Source: Clostridia bacterium
Lineage (GTDB): Bacteria > Bacillota > Clostridia > Lachnospirales > Cellulosilyticaceae
Length of the DNA: 64,000 nucleotides
Assembly: GCA_029239755.1 (NCBI GenBank)
Contig: JARBUI010000014.1
Span: 23,835-87,834, forward strand
Direction of reading: 5' to 3'
The notes below the pieces were generated by a model. It did no database searches. It was not told the DNA's origin and worked only from the letters and a program-made list of their open reading frames with translations. The position numbers and the translations under genes were made by a program. Positions 46,232 through 54,680 of this stretch are shown in pieces. Position 1 is the stretch's first letter. The number at the start of each line of letters is the position of its first letter.

Positions 46232-47779
46232 ATGAAAAATTATTTATTAGGAATTGACTACGGAACAGGCGGTGCAAAAGCATGTATTATTGATGAAGAT
46301 GCCAATATTCTTTCTTACGCATTTAGGGAGTATCCAATCTTTACTAATAAGTTAGGATTTTCTGAGCATGAGGTTGCAAGATACTGGAGTGTAGCTTGTG
46401 AAATGATTAAAGAATGTATTGAAAAAGCAAAAGTTGACCCAAAAGATATCAAAGGAATTGGAACATCTTCTGCGCTTCCTTCAATGGTACTTGTAGACAA
46501 AAACCATGATTATATTAACAATGCTTATAACCTAATGGATAAAAGAGCTAAAGCTGAAGAAGAATGGCTTAGAGAAAATATAGGCGCAGAAGAGATCTTT
46601 AAAATATCAGGAAATAGATTAGAAGATCATCCTTCAATCGTCAATCTTTTATGGGAAAAAAATAACAGACCAGAAGATTTTAAACGTATTGATAAAGTCC
46701 TTACAATAGACGGGTATATCAGACTAAAATTAACTGGAGAAGCTACTGCAAGCTATTCAGCAGGAGCTTTTTACGGAATAGCTTATAATATCGTAGATAA
46801 TAAATTTGATCAAACTATTTTAGATAAACTAGATATCGATCAAAAAATGTTCCCTAAAATGTATCCATGTGAAGCCATTGTGGGGAAGGTAACTAGGCAA
46901 GCAGCCCATGAAACGGGGCTTATAGAAGGAATTCCAGTAATTGCAGGGCAAGTAGATTGTAATGCAGGCTGGGTTGGTGCAGGGGCTATTGAAGTTGGAG
47001 ACATACAAATGAACTTAGGAACTTGTGGAAACTTTGGGATAATTCACAAAGAACCTAGTTGTTTTATGGATACCATGTTTAACTTTGCGTACACGACGAA
47101 TTCTACAGATACATATATTACAGCAGCTACAACTACAACTGGTGGACAGTCTCTTAGGTACATAAGAGATCAGTTTTCTCATTTGGAAGCAGCTATGGAA
47201 AAACTTGTTCCTGGCTTTGATGCTTATGACTATTTAAATATGGAAGCGGAAAAGATAGAGCCTGGTAGTGAAGGGCTAATTATCCTTCCTTACCTTATGG
47301 GAGAAAGAACCCCTATTTGGGATAATGATGCAAGAGGAGTTGTATTTGGACTATCCCTTCATCATACAAAAGGACATTTTGTAAGAGCAATGATGGAAGC
47401 GGTTGCTTATGCCTTATATGATTCTTTTAAACTTGTTCAAGAAGCAGGGATTAAGATCAACTACCCTATCGTATGTAATGAAGGTGGAGCAAAAAGTAAA
47501 CTTTGGAGAGGTATTATCACCGATGTATTTAATGTACCAACAGTTATGGTAAAAAGCAGAGTTGGAGCACCTTTTGGAGATGCTATTTTAGCTGGAGTAG
47601 GCGTTGGTATTTTTAAAGACTTCTCAATTGCTAAAGAAAAAGCAGAATATGTAGATCGAATGGAACCTAACTTAGAAAATCATAAAAAATATATGGAATG
47701 CTTTGCAATATATAAGAATCTTTATGATCACTTAAAAGGAGATTTTAAAGATTTAGCTAAAATAAATAAAAAGCAATAA
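46232..47779 (+). CDS. FGGY-family carbohydrate kinase within the BMC operon
   Basis: Sugar kinase of about 515 residues. The N-terminal phosphate motif is [15 protein letters not shown], the catalytic-Asp region is [14 protein letters not shown], and the C-terminal [18 protein letters not shown] and [11 protein letters not shown] are as in the family. It would phosphorylate the ketose made by the fucose-isomerase-like protein, giving the aldolase substrate. A GTG at 46220 overlaps the pduL stop. The ATG at 46232 is better spaced from gaggtg. It is only distantly like the FGGY kinase at 30054. No encapsulation-like N-terminus is seen, so it is probably cytosolic. Confidence 0.9.
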   Translation: MKNYLLGIDYGTGGAKACIIDEDANILSYAFREYPIFTNKLGFSEHEVARYWSVACEMIKECIEKAKVDPKDIKGIGTSSALPSMVLVDKNHDYINNAYNLMDKRAKAEEEWLRENIGAEEIFKISGNRLEDHPSIVNLLWEKNNRPEDFKRIDKVLTIDGYIRLKLTGEATASYSAGAFYGIAYNIVDNKFDQTILDKLDIDQKMFPKMYPCEAIVGKVTRQAAHETGLIEGIPVIAGQVDCNAGWVGAGAIEVGDIQMNLGTCGNFGIIHKEPSCFMDTMFNFAYTTNSTDTYITAATTTTGGQSLRYIRDQFSHLEAAMEKLVPGFDAYDYLNMEAEKIEPGSEGLIILPYLMGERTPIWDNDARGVVFGLSLHHTKGHFVRAMMEAVAYALYDSFKLVQEAGIKINYPIVCNEGGAKSKLWRGIITDVFNVPTVMVKSRVGAPFGDAILAGVGVGIFKDFSIAKEKAEYVDRMEPNLENHKKYMECFAIYKNLYDHLKGDFKDLAKINKKQ

Positions 47780-47842
47780 CGTAAAGGCAGACAGTAAAAT
47801 AACAACTTATATTATAACAACAATCATAAGGAGGAAAAGAAA

Positions 47843-48112
47843 ATGAATGAAGCGTTAGGACTTATTGAAACCAAAGGATTTGTAGGAGCAGTAGAAGCAG
47901 CAGACGCCATGGTAAAAGCAGCAAATGTAACCCTTGTAAGTTATAAAAAAGTAGGAGCAGGATTAGTTACAGTGATGATCAGGGGGGATGTAGGAGCTGT
48001 TAAAGCTTCTACAGAAGCAGGGGCAGCCGCTGCAGAAAGAGTGGGAGAATTAATATCAGTTCACGTTATTCCACGACCTCATAATGACATTGAAAAACTG
48101 ATTAATAGCTAA
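47843..48112 (+). CDS. BMC-H hexameric shell protein (89 aa)
   Basis: Second one-domain shell protein of the locus, the compact PduA/EutM size. It shows [41 protein letters not shown] and [11 protein letters not shown]. It lacks the C-terminal extension of the protein at 43487. The two may form different hexamers or mixed facets. The ribosome site aaggagga is strong. It is 63 bp after the kinase gene. Confidence 0.97.
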   Translation: MNEALGLIETKGFVGAVEAADAMVKAANVTLVSYKKVGAGLVTVMIRGDVGAVKASTEAGAAAAERVGELISVHVIPRPHNDIEKLINS

Positions 48113-48126
48113 TAAGGAAGTGAGAT

Positions 48127-48813
48127 ATGGTGGAGAATGAACAGCTTTCTCAGCTCATTGAGCATATTACTAAGCAGGTATATAGGCAGGAAGCTGAGTT
48201 CAAACTGCCAAAAGCCTTGGTGCTTATAGAAACAAATTTAGACAATGAGCTTGAAGAGTACCAGATAGCTAAAGCGCTAGAGGAGCTTTTAATTGGACAT
48301 AAGATCTATTATATGAATTCAGCTCAACAAGATTATCAAATGATAGGTAAACGGTTAGAAAACAAACAAGGGTTTTCTATAGCACAAAGTAATGAGTTTG
48401 CTAAGATAATCCTTATTAAACCCTCTGTTACTACTCTTTCTAAACTAGCTCATCTTATTCTTGATGAGGAGTATGTACATATTACTTATCAAGGACTATT
48501 ATGTGGCAAGCAGGTTATGGTCGGGAAGCTCTCAGATTGGTCTTATTTAAAACCGGCATTGCAGCAAGAAATAGGAAGACTAGTCGAAAAGATACAAAGT
48601 TATGGCATTGAGGTAATGGATCAAAAGGCAAATCGTTTAGAGGAAGAAAATGAAACTTTAGTAATTGGCCCCAATAAAAGGTTTTTATCACTAAAGGATA
48701 TTGAAGGAAAAACAATCTCAGCATTGTCCGTATCGAAACATACTATTATAGGAGCAATGGCAAAAGATTATATTAAGCAAAAACAAATTATGCTTAAAAA
48801 AGGTCAAGATTAA
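48127..48813 (+). CDS. PduM-like microcompartment protein
   Basis: A 228-residue protein. Its C-terminal third resembles PduM by eye: a GPNKRFLSLKDIEGKTI segment, then SVSKHTIIGAMAKDYIKQK, matching the PduM ending with its TALARDAA-like helix. PduM is a structural component of Pdu compartments with unclear role. The N-terminus (NEQLSQLIEHITKQVYRQ) is an amphipathic helix like those of the aldehyde dehydrogenase and PduL here, so the protein is probably inside the shell. The position between BMC-H and BMC-P genes supports this. Confidence 0.78.
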   Translation: MVENEQLSQLIEHITKQVYRQEAEFKLPKALVLIETNLDNELEEYQIAKALEELLIGHKIYYMNSAQQDYQMIGKRLENKQGFSIAQSNEFAKIILIKPSVTTLSKLAHLILDEEYVHITYQGLLCGKQVMVGKLSDWSYLKPALQQEIGRLVEKIQSYGIEVMDQKANRLEEENETLVIGPNKRFLSLKDIEGKTISALSVSKHTIIGAMAKDYIKQKQIMLKKGQD

Positions 48814-48832
48814 AAAGAAGGGGGGGGAGGAT

Positions 48833-49102
48833 TTGTTTTATGCCAAAGTTGTAGGGACTGTTACAGCTACTTTAAAAGATAAGTCGTTATATGGTAAAAA
48901 ACTGCTCATTATTGAACCTGTTGACTGTAGGGGCGATAAACAAGGAGATTTGATGGTTGCTGTAGATACAGTACAAGCAGGATTTGGAGACTTAGTATTT
49001 TATGCTAAAAGTAAAGATGCTGCCCTTGCAATGGAAAATCCTAATACCCCCGTTGATAGTGTCATCACAGGAATTATTGACAGTATTTATAAAACGCTAT
49101 AA
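48833..49102 (+). CDS. BMC-P pentameric shell protein (EutN/CcmL)
   Basis: Second vertex protein, 89 residues. Features: AKVVGTVTATLKDKSLYGKKLLIIEPV, DTVQAGFGDLVFYAKS and VDSVITGIIDSIY. The start is TTG at 48833, the only in-frame start that keeps the conserved first strand. It follows an extreme purine-rich site (aagaaggggggggagg). It is the least canonical of the three BMC-P in the middle glycine region (AGFGD rather than AGIGD). Confidence 0.94.
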   Translation: MFYAKVVGTVTATLKDKSLYGKKLLIIEPVDCRGDKQGDLMVAVDTVQAGFGDLVFYAKSKDAALAMENPNTPVDSVITGIIDSIYKTL

Positions 49103-49115
49103 AAGGAGAAATACA

Positions 49116-49373
49116 ATGTTTATTGGAAAAGTATTAGGCAATGTAGTCTCCACTTATAAACATAAGGAGCTTACGGGTAAGAAGCTGCTGATTGTGCAGG
49201 ATCTTGCAAATGAAGATCCAAACCAGACAATGATTGCGCTAGATGCAGTAGGTGCAGGCATTGGAGAGATTGTACTAGTAACTAATGATGGGGGCGTTGC
49301 AAGAGATTGTCTTCATTTGAAAACAGCCCCTATTAATTTAGCAGTAATAGGTATTTTAGATCATTATTCATAA
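49116..49373 (+). CDS. BMC-P pentameric shell protein (EutN/CcmL)
   Basis: Third vertex protein, 85 residues. It shows GKVLGNVVSTYKHKELTGKKLLIVQDL and DAVGAGIGEIVLVTNDGGVAR, typical of EutN/CcmL. The reading frame is open further upstream to 49002, inside the previous gene. The ATG at 49116 is right, since it lies 6 bp after aaaggaga and starts the conserved domain. It is 13 bp after the second BMC-P gene. Confidence 0.95.
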   Translation: MFIGKVLGNVVSTYKHKELTGKKLLIVQDLANEDPNQTMIALDAVGAGIGEIVLVTNDGGVARDCLHLKTAPINLAVIGILDHYS

Positions 49374-49410
49374 AGATATTAAATCGATTTTTTAAAGGAG
49401 CGAGATAGAT

Positions 49411-49875
49411 ATGAAATCAATTGTAATTGGATGTGACAATGCAGCAGTAGAATTAAAAAACAGTATTATTGAAATATTGAAAGCTAAAAACATTTCTTAT
49501 GAAGATATAGGGGTTAATTCAAGTGATGATGCAACTTTATATCCAGACGTAGCTGCAAAACTTGCTCAAACAATTATTGAAAGCAACTATACTAAAGAAG
49601 GTATTTTAGTTTGTGGAACAGGTATAGGGATGGCAATCACAGCTAACAAGTTCCCAGGTATTTATGCAGCGGTGTGCCATGACATTTTTTCAGCTGAAAG
49701 AGCAAGATTAAGCAATGACTGTAATGTTATTACAATGGGTGCAAGAGTTATAGCTCCTCAGCATGCAGCTAAACTTCTTGATGAGTGGCTTAAATTAGAA
49801 TTTGTTCCAGGTTCTTCAAGCGATAAGGTGGAAAAAATTAAGGAGTACGAAAAGAAGAATTTTAAAGTATCTTAA
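49411..49875 (+). CDS. RpiB-family sugar-phosphate isomerase in the BMC operon
   Basis: A 154-residue isomerase, the RpiB size. It retains the catalytic Cys68 loop (ILVCGTGIGMAITANK). Manual alignment to E. coli RpiB shows His10 replaced by Asn (GCDNAA) and the ring-opening His99 replaced by Ser (RLSNDCN). The paralogue at 28278 lost the same two residues in a different way. The substrate is therefore probably not ribose 5-phosphate; a tetrulose phosphate or other open-chain sugar phosphate is possible. It has a strong ribosome site (aaaggagcg). Confidence 0.88.
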   Translation: MKSIVIGCDNAAVELKNSIIEILKAKNISYEDIGVNSSDDATLYPDVAAKLAQTIIESNYTKEGILVCGTGIGMAITANKFPGIYAAVCHDIFSAERARLSNDCNVITMGARVIAPQHAAKLLDEWLKLEFVPGSSSDKVEKIKEYEKKNFKVS

Positions 49876-49892
49876 ATACAAGGAGAAAAAAA

Positions 49893-51044
49893 GTGAAGCC
49901 GACAAAAGACCACGTATATTATATGCCGCCTAAAACTCTTATTGGAGCAGGGTGTTTGCAAAAGCTTAAAAATGAGCTGATACGGGAAGGTATACAAAAA
50001 TTTTTATTAGTCACAGATAAGTTTTGGAGCACTGCTGCTGAAACGCAGGAAATGATAAGCAGGCTTGAAAGTTCAAATATAGCCATTACAGTATTTGATA
50101 AGGTAAGTCCAAATCCTACGATCAGCCAAGTATCAGAAGGGGTCAGGCTTTATTTGGAAAATAGATGTGCTGGGATTATTTCATTAGGAGGCGGCAGTCC
50201 TCATGATTGTGCTAAAGGTATTAAGCTTACTATTCTTAAGCAAGATGCAGTTAAAGGGCTGGATCCATTTCTTGTAGCCATCAATACAACAGCAGGAACA
50301 GCAAGTGAGATGACCAGGGTAGCGATCATTACTGATGAATCAGCACATTATAAACTAACTATTGTTGATGAAAAGATTATTCCAAACATTGCAGTAGACG
50401 ATCCCTACCTTATGAGAGATATGCCTAAACCGCTTACAGCCGCAACTGGGATGGATGCTCTGACCCATGCTATTGAAGCTTACGTATCAAAAGGAAGTAA
50501 TCCTATTACAGAGATAAATGCTGTTGGAGCCATTAAGTTAATTCATAAGCATCTTTATGAAGCCTATATTAATGGGAAAAATATTGAGGCAAGAGAAGGA
50601 ATGGCTTATGCTCAGTATATCGCGGGAATGAGTTTTTCAAATGCAGGACTCGGCCTTGTGCATGCAATGGCCCATCAGCTAGGAGGACTTTATAATCTGC
50701 CTCATGGCGTATGTAATGCTGTGCTGCTGCCATATGTCATTGAATTTAACAGAAGTAAATCGGCTGATAAGTATGGAGAACTAGCTCAAGCTATAGATCT
50801 TTGTTCGCATACGCTGCCGGGGGCTGTTGCTTCAAAAAGATTTATAAGCTACATTGTGCAGCTTAATAGAAAACTTAACATTCCAAAGTCTTTAAAGGAA
50901 TTAGGAATTAAAAAAGAAGATTGCCTTAAACTCGCAGAAATGGTACTTAAAGACCCAGCCTGGAGGTCTAATCCAGCAGAATCCACAAAAGAGCAGCTTA
51001 AAGCCCTGTATGAAGAGGCGTACGAAGGCAAACTAAACATTTAA
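49893..51044 (+). CDS. Iron-containing alcohol dehydrogenase
   Basis: A 383-residue group III dehydrogenase, related to FucO/PduQ. The NAD region is SLGGGSPHDCAKG, and INTTAGTASEMTR follows. Metal ligands are DALTHAIEAY and the pair of His in HAMAHQLGGLYNLPHG. It would reduce the pathway aldehyde to an alcohol (1,2-propanediol or ethylene glycol) and recycle the NAD used by the aldehyde dehydrogenase. The GTG start lies 9 bp after aaggag. It has no clear encapsulation helix; PduQ-type enzymes can still enter the shell by partners. Confidence 0.93.
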   Translation: MKPTKDHVYYMPPKTLIGAGCLQKLKNELIREGIQKFLLVTDKFWSTAAETQEMISRLESSNIAITVFDKVSPNPTISQVSEGVRLYLENRCAGIISLGGGSPHDCAKGIKLTILKQDAVKGLDPFLVAINTTAGTASEMTRVAIITDESAHYKLTIVDEKIIPNIAVDDPYLMRDMPKPLTAATGMDALTHAIEAYVSKGSNPITEINAVGAIKLIHKHLYEAYINGKNIEAREGMAYAQYIAGMSFSNAGLGLVHAMAHQLGGLYNLPHGVCNAVLLPYVIEFNRSKSADKYGELAQAIDLCSHTLPGAVASKRFISYIVQLNRKLNIPKSLKELGIKKEDCLKLAEMVLKDPAWRSNPAESTKEQLKALYEEAYEGKLNI

Positions 51045-51078
51045 TAATTAAATGAGGATTAAAAAGGAGGATATGAAG

Positions 51079-52497
51079 ATGAAAAAAGTAACTTTTGGTG
51101 TTATCGTAGGAACAAGAGGATTTTTCAATTCAAAACTTGCAGAGCAAGGAAGAGCAGATCTTTTAGCAAAGCTTGATACATTAGGATATGGTGCAGTATG
51201 CCTGACTCCAGAAGAAACCCAGTATGGTGTAGTTGAAACACTGGAAGATGCCAAAAAATGTGCAAAACTTTTCAAAGCCAATGAAGAAAAAATAGATGGT
51301 ATTATTGTTTCGCTCCCTAATTTTGGTGATGAAGTAGGTATCGTTAATGCCATCCATTTAGCAAAGTTAAATGTGCCTATACTGGTTCAAGCTTGCGATG
51401 ATGATTTAAATGATATGGGCCTTTCGGGAAGAAGAGATGCATTCTGTGGAAAGCTTTCTGTCTGCAATAACTTTTATCAATATGGCATTCAGTTTACTGA
51501 TACTACTTTACATACATGCAGTATAAAGAGTGAAGTATTTACAGAAGATATTCATTTCTTCGCAAGAGTATGCCGTGTTGTAAAGGGGTTAAAAACAGCA
51601 AGGGTAGCCCAAATCGGAACAAGGCCACAACCTTTCCAAACTGTAAGATACTCAGAAAAGCTTCTTCAGCAGTCAGGAATTACTGTTATACCAATTGATC
51701 TATCACAAATTATAGCTAAAGCTCAAAGTATGGAAGTTGATGAAAAAGTTCTTCAGACGGTAGAAGAAATCAAAGCTTATGGGAAGGTTGCTCCTAATGC
51801 AGCGCAGGAAAGCATTATTAAATCAGCAAAACTTTACCTAACAGTTAAAACATGGATGGAAGAAAATGAATGCGTAGCCGGAACAATGCAATGTTGGGAT
51901 TCTATTCAAATGAACTATGGATGTGCAACCTGTCTCCCAATGAGTATGCTTGGAGAACAAGGTATTCCTATGGCGTGTGAAGCTGATGTACTAGGAGGGG
52001 TAACAATGTATGCATTGTACTTAGCTTCTTTGGAGCCGGCAGGATATCTTGACTGGAATAATAACTATGGAAATGACCGAGATAAATGTATCGGTATCCA
52101 CTGCTCCAATTATCCAAAGAGCTTTATTGGACAGTCTTTTGAAATTTCACACCTCGATATCTTAGGGAATTCTCTAGGAGAAGATAAATGCTTTGGGGCA
52201 TGTAAAGCTAATGTGGCAGAAGGAGATATGACATTTGCTAAGATTTCTACAGATGATGTAAGAGGAAAAATCAAAGTTTACTTTGGAGACGGTGAATTTA
52301 CGAGCGATCCAATCAGTACTTTAGGCGGGGTTGCGGTATGTAAGGTTCCTAATCTGCAAGGACTTATGAAACATATTTGTGCTAATGGCTATGAACACCA
52401 TGTAGCTATGAATCGTAAAAAGTCAGCAGCCGTATTAGAAGAAGCTCTTGGTAAATATATGGGATGGGAAACTTACAATCACAATACATCCAAATAA
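51079..52497 (+). CDS. L-fucose/D-arabinose isomerase-like protein
   Basis: A protein of about 472 residues in the fucose isomerase superfamily (COG2407-like). Candidate metal ligands are the Glu in MACEADVLGG and the Asp/His pair in YLDWNNNYGNDRDKCIGIHCSN. It is shorter than classical FucI (about 590), as in the COG2407 group. It could convert an imported aldose to the ketose used by the FGGY kinase; L-fucose isomerases also accept D-arabinose. In-frame ATGs exist at 51052 and 51073. The one at 51079 is best spaced from aaggagg. Confidence 0.82.
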   Translation: MKKVTFGVIVGTRGFFNSKLAEQGRADLLAKLDTLGYGAVCLTPEETQYGVVETLEDAKKCAKLFKANEEKIDGIIVSLPNFGDEVGIVNAIHLAKLNVPILVQACDDDLNDMGLSGRRDAFCGKLSVCNNFYQYGIQFTDTTLHTCSIKSEVFTEDIHFFARVCRVVKGLKTARVAQIGTRPQPFQTVRYSEKLLQQSGITVIPIDLSQIIAKAQSMEVDEKVLQTVEEIKAYGKVAPNAAQESIIKSAKLYLTVKTWMEENECVAGTMQCWDSIQMNYGCATCLPMSMLGEQGIPMACEADVLGGVTMYALYLASLEPAGYLDWNNNYGNDRDKCIGIHCSNYPKSFIGQSFEISHLDILGNSLGEDKCFGACKANVAEGDMTFAKISTDDVRGKIKVYFGDGEFTSDPISTLGGVAVCKVPNLQGLMKHICANGYEHHVAMNRKKSAAVLEEALGKYMGWETYNHNTSK

Positions 52498-52516
52498 GAA
52501 ACAGAGGGAGATGGCT

Positions 52517-53278
52517 ATGAATAAATTTCTATTAGGAACCAACTGGAAAATGCACAAAACAGAACAAGAAGCTTTAGCATATACCGAAGTCCTTAAAGAA
52601 GCAGCAAAGGAATATGAGGAGTATCAGTTCTTTATCATCCCTCCATATACGGATCTAAAGGGAGTAAAGCAGCTGCTAAAAGACAGTACTATTATTCTTG
52701 GAGCTCAAAATATGCACTGGGAAAGTGAAGGGCCTTATACAGGAGAAATCTCTCCTGAAATGTTAAAAGAGATAGGGATTAATCTTATTGAACTAGGGCA
52801 TTCAGAAAGAAGACAGTATTATAATGAGAATGATTTTGATCTTAACAAAAAGATTAAAGCTGCCGTTAGGTATGGGTTCATTCCTTTGCTTTGCGTTGGA
52901 GAATACACCGAAGATAAAGAATACGGTGTGACACAGGAAGTGCTAAGCAAGCAGATTAAAATTGCACTTCACGGTGTTTCGGCAACAGATGCATCAAAAG
53001 TATGGATTGCTTATGAGCCAGTATGGGCTATTGGAGTTAATGGGATTCCAGCTGATGTAAATTATGTGAGACAAGTTCATGAGAGTATCAGAGAAGTTTT
53101 AGTTAGCCTTTATGGAAATGAAACTGCTCATGCAATGCCTATTCTTTATGGAGGCAGTGTTAACCCAGGTAATGCGTTAGAGCTTTCAAAACAGCCCCAT
53201 GTAGATGGACTGTTCGTTGGCAGATCTGCTTGGGATATGATAACCTTTAAACAAATTATGGAACTGTTGAATAAGTAA
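52517..53278 (+). CDS. tpiA: Triosephosphate isomerase
   Basis: Interconverts DHAP and glyceraldehyde 3-phosphate; here it would process the DHAP released by the aldolase. It has 253 residues. The catalytic set is complete: Lys11 (NWKMH), the His in ELGHSERR and the Glu in AYEPVWAIG. The phosphate loop YGGSVNP is also present. The open frame extends upstream to 52448, but the ATG at 52517 starts the domain and is 6 bp after gagggag. A TIM homologue in such a locus could instead act on tetrulose phosphates, as EryH does in erythritol use. Confidence 0.94.
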   Translation: MNKFLLGTNWKMHKTEQEALAYTEVLKEAAKEYEEYQFFIIPPYTDLKGVKQLLKDSTIILGAQNMHWESEGPYTGEISPEMLKEIGINLIELGHSERRQYYNENDFDLNKKIKAAVRYGFIPLLCVGEYTEDKEYGVTQEVLSKQIKIALHGVSATDASKVWIAYEPVWAIGVNGIPADVNYVRQVHESIREVLVSLYGNETAHAMPILYGGSVNPGNALELSKQPHVDGLFVGRSAWDMITFKQIMELLNK

Positions 53279-53314
53279 AGAGAAATATTTATAGAAAACA
53301 ATGGAGGAAACAGA

Positions 53315-54556
53315 ATGCTGATAGGTAATTGTATTGTGGCACAATCAGGAGGGCCTACTTCAGTCATCAATGCAAGTGCATGTGGTGTTATTATGGAGGC
53401 ATTTAAACAGGAATGTATCCAAGAAGTTTATGGTGCTCAAAACGGTATAGAAGGATTACTCAATCAGGAGCTTTTTGATTTAAGAAGAGAAGATATAAGA
53501 CAGATTGAACTGCTTAAACATACACCATCTTCTGCTCTAGGATCATGCAGATACCATCTTCCAAGCTTAGCAGAAGATGAAACAACCTATAAAAAAATAT
53601 TTGAAATCTTTGAAGCTTATAATATTAAATATTTCTTTTACATTGGCGGAAATGATTCAATGGATACAGTTCATAAAATATCAGGCTATGCTAAACAGAT
53701 AGGATACTCATTATGTGCAATTGGCGTGCCTAAAACGGTGGATAATGATTTAATGCATACAGACCATTGCCCTGGATATGGCAGTGCGGCTAAATATATC
53801 GCAACGACCATTTCGGAAATGGCAGAGGATGCAAATGTGTATAAATCTAACATTATAACAGTGGTTGAAGTTATGGGACGTAATGCGGGATGGCTTGCAG
53901 CGGCAGGAGCTCTTGCTGTAAAAGATAATGAGAAGCTTGCAGATCTTATTTATTTGCCAGAAACAGTTTTTGATTTTAAAAAGTTTCATAAGGATGTAGA
54001 AACTTTATACAAGGAAAAAGGAAAGGTGCTAGTGATAGTATCAGAGGGAATACGTAATGCTGAGGGTGGTTATATTGCAGAGCAGCAGGCCCAGCAGCAC
54101 GATATATTTGGGCATACTCAGCTGGGGGGCGTAGGTCAAGCACTAGGTAATTACATCATGCACCATATTACCAAAAGAGTAAAGGTTGTTGAGTATGGGA
54201 TATTACAAAGATGTGCAGCACACTGTGCTTCAGAGACAGATATAAGTGAAGCCTACATGCTGGGGCGAGAAGGAGTTAAAGAGGCTGTTAAAGGAAATAC
54301 AGGCTGTATGATTGCACTTCATAGAGTAGGGAATAAACCTTATACCTGTACAACTCTGCTCGTTCCTTTAGAAAAGGTGGCAAACTTCGAGAAGAAAATC
54401 CCAAGTGAGTGGATTAATGAAGATGGCAACTACGTAACAGAGGATTGCATTGAGTATATGAAGCCTCTTATAGCAGGAGAATGCTATCCGCCAGCAGACG
54501 AAGGTCTTCCAGTATATACTAAACTAGAAAAACATTTTATAGGCAAGAAATTATAA
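53315..54556 (+). CDS. Phosphofructokinase, pyrophosphate-type
   Basis: A 413-residue phosphofructokinase. The phosphoryl-donor motif is GGNDSMDT where ATP enzymes have GGDGS, and the next signature is PKTVDNDL with Lys, the form found in PPi-dependent enzymes. The substrate region GYGSAAKYIAT and MGRNAGWLAAA are typical. It would interconvert fructose 6-phosphate and fructose 1,6-bisphosphate with pyrophosphate, or act on a related sugar phosphate such as sedoheptulose 7-phosphate. It is the last gene of the BMC operon. The ribosome site is tggagga. Confidence 0.9.
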   Translation: MLIGNCIVAQSGGPTSVINASACGVIMEAFKQECIQEVYGAQNGIEGLLNQELFDLRREDIRQIELLKHTPSSALGSCRYHLPSLAEDETTYKKIFEIFEAYNIKYFFYIGGNDSMDTVHKISGYAKQIGYSLCAIGVPKTVDNDLMHTDHCPGYGSAAKYIATTISEMAEDANVYKSNIITVVEVMGRNAGWLAAAGALAVKDNEKLADLIYLPETVFDFKKFHKDVETLYKEKGKVLVIVSEGIRNAEGGYIAEQQAQQHDIFGHTQLGGVGQALGNYIMHHITKRVKVVEYGILQRCAAHCASETDISEAYMLGREGVKEAVKGNTGCMIALHRVGNKPYTCTTLLVPLEKVANFEKKIPSEWINEDGNYVTEDCIEYMKPLIAGECYPPADEGLPVYTKLEKHFIGKKL

Positions 54557-54574
54557 AGTAAGTGTAACTATAAC

Positions 54575-54631
54575 ATACCCTTGACTAGGAGCAGTTCTTA
54601 ATGAATATCTTCGCAGTGTAGTCGGGGGTAT
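54575..54631 (+). promoter_or_regulatory. Long-range hairpin with a mini-ORF upstream of the second M24-like gene
   Basis: ATACCCTTGACTA (54575-54587) can pair with TAGTCGGGGGTAT (54619-54631) as a 13-bp stem that includes two T.G pairs. The enclosed segment contains ggag, 8 bp, then ATG and five further codons before TAG (MNIFAV). No U-run follows. A leader-type control element is possible; chance is also possible. Confidence 0.35.
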
Positions 54632-54680
54632 TATTATAAGTAAGAGATATTACAGAGGCTGTGAAGGGAAGGAATTATGG

